Source of the DNA: Ianthella basta
Lineage: Eukaryota > Porifera > Demospongiae > Verongiida > Ianthellidae
Assembly (NCBI GenBank): GCA_964019415.1
Contig: OZ025880.1
Span: 4,646,085-4,710,084, forward strand
Length of the DNA: 64,000 nt
Direction: 5' to 3'
Shown here: piece by piece, positions 58,754-64,000 of the stretch
How the letters are laid out: each line of letters opens with the position of its first letter
Position numbering within the stretch: position 1 is the first letter of the stretch
The notes under the pieces: model-generated
Database searches by the model: none
What the model was told of the DNA's origin: nothing
Seen by the model: the letters and a program-made list of their open reading frames with translations, nothing else
Translations under genes and position numbers: made by a program

Positions 58754-61700
58754 ATGGCCAGAAGTCAACAGCTAATGATGATCATTATTCTGGTTGGTTC
58801 TCTGCTACTTAGTTTGACTCCACATGTGATCAGCCAAGGTGAGCACTCCCCTGCTGGCAGGTCTCAGCTCTACTGGGTGGCAGCAAACAGTACACAATGT
58901 GGCAACTTGAGCAACGGCAGCAACTGTGGCACACTGGGTGAATACTGGAGGAAAGGTGCCAATTTCTCTCTCTCTGACACCACCTGGATATTCCTACATG
59001 GTGAGCATGATACTGCACCGACAGTTTGGAGGCTGAAAATTATGCAAGCAAGAAATGTAACACTCCAAGGAGAGGAGAAGTGTGCCATGGGAGTTGAGGA
59101 ATGTGTCTTAGCGGTAAAGAATGAAGTCATTGACGCATTCAAGACCAAAACACAGGACTCTCACTTTCAAATCTTTGTAAGTAAATCAAGCCACATTACA
59201 TTAAAGAACTTGAAATTCAAAGCTGCCTATGATAGTTCAATGCTTACGGCAATATTCAATTTTGAAATTCTTGTGATGGAAGCAAGTCATGTTACTCTTG
59301 AGCACTTAAATACTACCATAAAGAATACTAAAATCAAAATAGAAAAAACAAACAATTTGTGTGTTCGTGCTGTTGACTCCCAAAACACTAAACTAGAGAT
59401 AGTCAACCCAACCGGAAATTACACAATTGTGGAAAGTACACTTCCAACAATTGCTATAAGAACAAATCCCAAAGCCTGTTCTTACACAACAGCAGAGAAT
59501 TGTAGCCTTGGCTTAAACATTAAAGAATGCAACATTCTTGGACCAGCTAAGGAAGGCATTAGCGTCACAATTAATACAGAGCAAAACATGCAGAAGGCCA
59601 GGCAAATCAATTATCACTCGATCATGCTCTCCATTGCCAACAGCACTATTTCCAGATCAGAACTGGTTATCTTAATCAATGGTTATCCAATACAGTTCTG
59701 CATTGTAGAAGTCACCAATGTCACTTTTAGCGGAAAAAGAGTCAGTTTTACAATGCCATTAAGTTTCAATACAGAGAATGCAACTAATTCTACCGTAACG
59801 GACAAAGCAGTGGGAGCACATGTACTTCTAGATGGCTGCAAATTCGTGAGAACAGAAGGAGGAATAACTATAACCCTCAACAATGACAGAGAAGCACAGG
59901 CAATAGTTACTCCCTCCAGAACTACTACTGAACGAGATGCAATGAAGCATCCTGAAATTGTTATCGCCAACACACATTTTGAAGATTGCACATTTGAACA
60001 AACTGATGGCGCATACATAGTCTTAGTAAGAATCATTGGCAATGCCCATACAGTTCATTCCTTTGTAAACAACCATGAGAAGCTGTTGAGTATCCAAAAC
60101 AGTACATTCAAGACAGCTGTTTCTCCTTGGGTGAAATTCATTGATTGGGATGCTGACCAGCGCCCACATACTGTCTCTGCAATCATTGTTCTAGAAAACT
60201 TACAAGGGTACAGGGTCGTCATGGCTGGGAGCAACTATATAACATCAAACCAAGGATATGGACTCATGCTGTTCGGCAGTCAGGTAGAGTTCCATGGCTA
60301 TAATGAAATCAGCAAGAATGGATTTCAAAATATGGAAATTGCGTGCGCAGGACTCTACATGACTTCTGATTCACGTTTGTTGCTAACACCTGGTACAGTC
60401 TTGAATGTGACTGCAAACTATGGTTATCCATATGGTGGAGGCATTTTCATCTCTCACTATCATTTCGATCCATCAGTGAAATCAATGTCACTGACTGGAT
60501 TTGTTGATTGCTATGTGGAGTTACACAAATGTTCAGGATGGTGTTTCTTCCAGTTCATCAACAGTGATGGGCAGAGTGTGAATGCAAGTGAACTAGCAGA
60601 ACACAATGCAACAGTTTTGTTGGTAAACAACACAGCGCCTCATGGTGGGAACAATGTTTTCAATGGTCACTTTCAGAATTGCTCTCTACAAACTGCTGAT
60701 GTGAATGGTACTCTACCAGCAAGCAGACAGCTAATTCTTGATGTCTTCCATCAGTACCCACCCATGGATGAAGAACCAATACCCTCCTACCCCTATGTCA
60801 TCTGCCTCTGCATTGATGGTGAGCTCAACTGCATCAGGAACCACACATTAGTAGTACACACCTACCCAGTGCAAAATTTCCTCATTTCCGTCCAAGTTTT
60901 AGGAGACTGGCAGCAAGTATTGCCAATAGAGTTGACAGTTTATGTCAATGGTGACACCCACACCTACCAACTAAAGAAAATGAACTGTACTGAAGTTTAC
61001 AACTTTAAGTTGGGCCATACCAAACCTGGTACATCTAATTACCTCCCACTACAGGCCTATTATGCAGCTATGAATGTGTTTTTGGACAATACAGAGTTTT
61101 ATGATGCTATACTATCTAAAACGTTAGTGGTAAACATCTTCAATAGCTGCTCTCCAGGGTTGGTCTACAAAGACCATGAATGTACATGCAAAGCATTTCT
61201 GAAGCATCACATGTTCACATGCACACAAAGAACCACCACAGCTACATACAGAGCAGACCAGCCACATTACTGGATTGGCGAGAAAGGAAACTATGTCTTT
61301 CTTAGCCCCAACTGCCCATCTGTTTACTGCAACTCTGCTGTTCTGCAAAGTGGACTAACATTGGATGAGAGTACACAGAATAAGCAATGTATCAATGACC
61401 GTAAAGGGTTGCTCTGCAGTGAATGCCCGTCAGGTTACAGTTCAGTGTTTGGCTCTTACAATTGTAAACAGTGCTCCAGTGCATGGTTGCTGCAGTTACC
61501 ACTGTACGCATTAGGAGGGATTGTAACTGTGGCTGGACTGTTCCTCCTCAACTTAACTCTCCTCCAAGGAACCATCATGGGTGTGGTGCTATACACCAAC
61601 ATCATGGGAATCATGGGAGACTTCCTCCAAGAACATGCCCGGGGACCCTTTTTCTTTCTCCTATCAGTCTTCAACCTACAATCTGGTTCTGGGATGTGTT

Positions 61701-62791
61701 TTTATGATGGCATGGATGAGTTCTGGAAGGCTCTACTGCAGTTTGCCTTCCCCTTCTACCTCTTCACTTTGCTCATAGTCATCATCATTGTCACTCACAA
61801 GTGTGGCTACAGGATATTCAGAAAGGCTCGCTTCATAGCCAGGAGAGCTGTACCAGTACTGGCCACCATCATGGTACTCACATACACCTCTCTTGTCAAT
61901 GCTGTCATTTCTCCACTGAGGTATACTACACTTTACAATGTAGACACTGCACAAGGTGAAACAGTTTGGCTGTATCAACCATCCCTGCCCTTCTTTGGTG
62001 GCCAACACCTTGTCATTGGCATCCTGTCCATTGCAGTGACTGTGCTCTACCTGATTCCCTTCACATTCACAATGCTCTTTGGAGATCTGATGAGAAGGTA
62101 CTTCCACAAGTTGTGGTTCAGCCACTTCATGGATGTCCTCCACGGAGGGTTCAGATGGCCTCTTGGCTTTTGGATTGGTTTGAGGCTGCTAGTACGAGTC
62201 ATCCTTGTGGTCACCCACATATTCACTAGTGCAGATGTTGCTGCATATTGCACTCTTGTTACAACTGGGACACTGCTGGTTGTGCAGTTGCTGGTCAAGC
62301 CATTTAGGGATCCTGATCAGTTCAGGAATACCACTGACTTAAGAGAACCTCTGTCTTTTGGGAGCAATTGCAAGAAACCGTTAAAGAAATTTCTAAATTC
62401 ATATCACGCTCCACTTTTTGACTTGCTGTACATTTTCAACATCGTTATCGCAATGGCAACAGTCATCTTTGGTGATTCCACTCCACGATCTGAACTGCAG
62501 CAGCAACTCTCCACAGCAGGTATCAACATTCTAATCATACTTGCACTTGCACAGTTTGCAGTCATCCTGGTCTACCATGCCTACAACTTCTTCCCTGTAC
62601 CAGAGAAAGCTCGTAGCTGTGCCCAGTCTTGTTGGTCAACCATGCATGCCATTCCCAGCATGCTAAAGGACACTCAGTGCTGCCGGAGGAGGCCCAAGGA
62701 GGAGGAGGAACCAAGAAGGAGCCCCATCCCAATACTGATCTTACGCCCACCAGAGATTAATGAGAGCCACGACAATGAACCAGAACGCTGA
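58754..62791 (+). CDS. Receptor-like multi-pass membrane glycoprotein, copy 4 (C-terminal tail lost)
   Basis: 1345 codons from the conserved ATG at 58754 (GCAATGGCC). The frame also extends upstream to an ATG at 58580, but that part is the homologue of untranslated sequence in the other copies. Signal peptide MARSQQLMMIIILVGSLLLS. The ectodomain is closest to copy 3. The Cys module CSECPSGYSSVFGSYNCKQC lies near 886. The membrane segments (about 911-1282) are nearly identical to the others, with FIWPLGFW changed to FRWPLGFW. The tail keeps CCRRRPKEEEEPRRSPI and RPPEINESHDNE, then stops at PER. The acidic Ser-rich end and EPLLTHGS are missing, owing to a deletion that joins the coding region to sequence matching about 50905 of the copy 3 flank. 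Confidence 0.85.
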   Translation: MARSQQLMMIIILVGSLLLSLTPHVISQGEHSPAGRSQLYWVAANSTQCGNLSNGSNCGTLGEYWRKGANFSLSDTTWIFLHGEHDTAPTVWRLKIMQARNVTLQGEEKCAMGVEECVLAVKNEVIDAFKTKTQDSHFQIFVSKSSHITLKNLKFKAAYDSSMLTAIFNFEILVMEASHVTLEHLNTTIKNTKIKIEKTNNLCVRAVDSQNTKLEIVNPTGNYTIVESTLPTIAIRTNPKACSYTTAENCSLGLNIKECNILGPAKEGISVTINTEQNMQKARQINYHSIMLSIANSTISRSELVILINGYPIQFCIVEVTNVTFSGKRVSFTMPLSFNTENATNSTVTDKAVGAHVLLDGCKFVRTEGGITITLNNDREAQAIVTPSRTTTERDAMKHPEIVIANTHFEDCTFEQTDGAYIVLVRIIGNAHTVHSFVNNHEKLLSIQNSTFKTAVSPWVKFIDWDADQRPHTVSAIIVLENLQGYRVVMAGSNYITSNQGYGLMLFGSQVEFHGYNEISKNGFQNMEIACAGLYMTSDSRLLLTPGTVLNVTANYGYPYGGGIFISHYHFDPSVKSMSLTGFVDCYVELHKCSGWCFFQFINSDGQSVNASELAEHNATVLLVNNTAPHGGNNVFNGHFQNCSLQTADVNGTLPASRQLILDVFHQYPPMDEEPIPSYPYVICLCIDGELNCIRNHTLVVHTYPVQNFLISVQVLGDWQQVLPIELTVYVNGDTHTYQLKKMNCTEVYNFKLGHTKPGTSNYLPLQAYYAAMNVFLDNTEFYDAILSKTLVVNIFNSCSPGLVYKDHECTCKAFLKHHMFTCTQRTTTATYRADQPHYWIGEKGNYVFLSPNCPSVYCNSAVLQSGLTLDESTQNKQCINDRKGLLCSECPSGYSSVFGSYNCKQCSSAWLLQLPLYALGGIVTVAGLFLLNLTLLQGTIMGVVLYTNIMGIMGDFLQEHARGPFFFLLSVFNLQSGSGMCFYDGMDEFWKALLQFAFPFYLFTLLIVIIIVTHKCGYRIFRKARFIARRAVPVLATIMVLTYTSLVNAVISPLRYTTLYNVDTAQGETVWLYQPSLPFFGGQHLVIGILSIAVTVLYLIPFTFTMLFGDLMRRYFHKLWFSHFMDVLHGGFRWPLGFWIGLRLLVRVILVVTHIFTSADVAAYCTLVTTGTLLVVQLLVKPFRDPDQFRNTTDLREPLSFGSNCKKPLKKFLNSYHAPLFDLLYIFNIVIAMATVIFGDSTPRSELQQQLSTAGINILIILALAQFAVILVYHAYNFFPVPEKARSCAQSCWSTMHAIPSMLKDTQCCRRRPKEEEEPRRSPIPILILRPPEINESHDNEPER

Positions 62792-63744
62792 TGCCCATGT
62801 AACGTGAGTACATGTTACTGGGATCTATACATCAAAGTTGCATTTGCTCCATGGCTTAAGTGCGAAACACAATATCATTATTATAATAATTTGGATAGTA
62901 ATTTTGAACATTACTTTTTACACATGCTCACCTTCCTCAAACCTCAGTATAATAATTACTCTGTTTATACGTTACAAACATGTACACAGAGCTCAAATTG
63001 TCATGACAATGATTGTGATTGTGAGGTGAAAGAATGATACCTTAGACAATCAAGAGCACCAGTAAAGTCACTTTGTCATTAATTGGAGGCCAACGTTGGG
63101 TGTAATATATTGCATTGGATTGAAATTTTTACTCAAGATGTTGCAATTGCCTGCTGGTGTGCTTCATCATCTATAAAAAATATTGATCAATCCTATATTA
63201 GCAGAGTCTCTAAAAAGCACAAGCACACTATTCATACTGCATGGCTGAAACATTCAGAAGCAAGACAGGGTATCAGTAATTTTAGCACTGCATGGAATGA
63301 TGGCATTATTTGAATACCTTATCACCATCCCTACATCTTGCTATAGTTTGCATGATGTGATTACTATACAACAGTCCCCTATCCTTGCTGTTACAGGCAT
63401 ATATAGCCATGCATGCAGTTGCGGATACCAGGTCGCGATAATTGCATGATGGACTATGCATTTCTACCAAACAAACCACTACTACACTTGTCAGTCACTC
63501 TGAAGATTGAGTGAGACTGTACACAGCCATACATACATAGACTGTGCACTAAAATCATGCATGCAGTATTCTATAAATTAACCTCTCATAGCTACGTACA
63601 TCACAATGTCATAGAGAAGAATGTATAGGAATTCAGCCATAATACGTGTTATACACATGAAGATGAAGTATATACCAAATCTGTGGTGACCAAGGTGGAG
63701 AAATTGATCCTACCAATGTCTGTCTTGGACGAGGCTTAGGTTCA

Positions 63745-63792
<48 letters not shown>

Positions 63793-64000
63793 AGTGTTTA
63801 GAAAAGCTGTGTATGCAAAAAGGATGACCGATCTGCAGCGAACGGTCCTGGCTTTTGGAAGGTTGCCAACTTGGTTTTGCTCGGTTTCAAGTCTAGTTAT
63901 CCTTGTGAACTGCAAACCAATCAAGGCCAATCAGACAAACAGCTGTCTGTGGCTCTCCATCTTTGTAGGATGTTAAGGGGAAGGGAATCACTGGTAGCCA
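62792..64000. other. 3' flank of copy 4
   Basis: Matches 50900-51150 and 54860-56540 (flank of copy 3). It ends in (GT)n at 63747-63791, after which the sequence to 64000 matches none of the other units that I can see. A short frame (63793-63976) is unrecognised. Confidence 0.6.
63747..63791. repeat. (GT)n microsatellite
   Basis: GT run of about 45 bp in the same relative place as the other arrays, after TTGGACGAGGCTTAGGTTC. Confidence 0.95.

Overview
The window looks like nuclear DNA of an early-branching animal, most likely a sponge; this is an inference. The reasons are: A+T-rich DNA full of (GT)n/(CA)n arrays and fold-back repeats, a spliced animal-type gene for diacylglycerol lipase, animal-type non-LTR, pogo-like and Crypton-like relics, and a tandem family of very large single-exon receptor-like genes of a kind I associate with sponge and cnidarian genomes. 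There is no bacterial-style operon, rRNA, recognisable tRNA or CRISPR array.

Layout. 1-9.6 kb: upstream flank, then receptor copy 1 (4090-8147), broken by one stop and one frameshift. 9.69-15.27 kb: a foreign block inserted inside a (GT)n array, made of a CpG-rich leader with promoter-like motifs and tandem repeats followed by a decayed LINE with endonuclease, reverse transcriptase and zinc-finger remnants. 15.5-23.5 kb: duplicated flank and intact receptor copy 2. 24.1-25.1 kb: GC-rich block bounded by hairpins. 27.0-37.3 kb, minus strand: a diacylglycerol lipase gene whose last 11 coding exons can be placed with consistent intron phases; its introns carry microsatellites, a pogo-like element, a Crypton-like fragment and a palindrome with hammerhead-like motifs. 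40-45 kb: LINE fragment, an inverted receptor fragment and a heavily decayed receptor copy. 46.7-50.8 kb: intact receptor copy 3. 51.2-53.1 kb: a mobile-looking element built on a palindrome of about 850 bp. 54.6-58.6 kb: duplicated flank. 58.6-62.8 kb: receptor copy 4, which has lost its C-terminal tail. 62.8-64 kb: duplicated 3' flank ending in another (GT)n.

The receptor genes, all on the plus strand, are the main content. Each predicted protein has a signal peptide, a roughly 900-residue N-glycosylated ectodomain that varies between copies, a short Cys-rich module, 8-9 membrane segments that are almost identical between copies even at DNA level, and a basic then acidic/Ser-rich cytoplasmic tail. 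The flanks are duplicated with the genes, so the array grew by segmental duplication. The pattern (variable outside, homogenised membrane part, pseudogenes and fragments nearby) is what one expects of a fast-evolving recognition or sensory receptor cluster. The function is unknown to me and nothing in the sequence proves it. The lipase gene is unrelated in sequence and lies between the two halves of the array.
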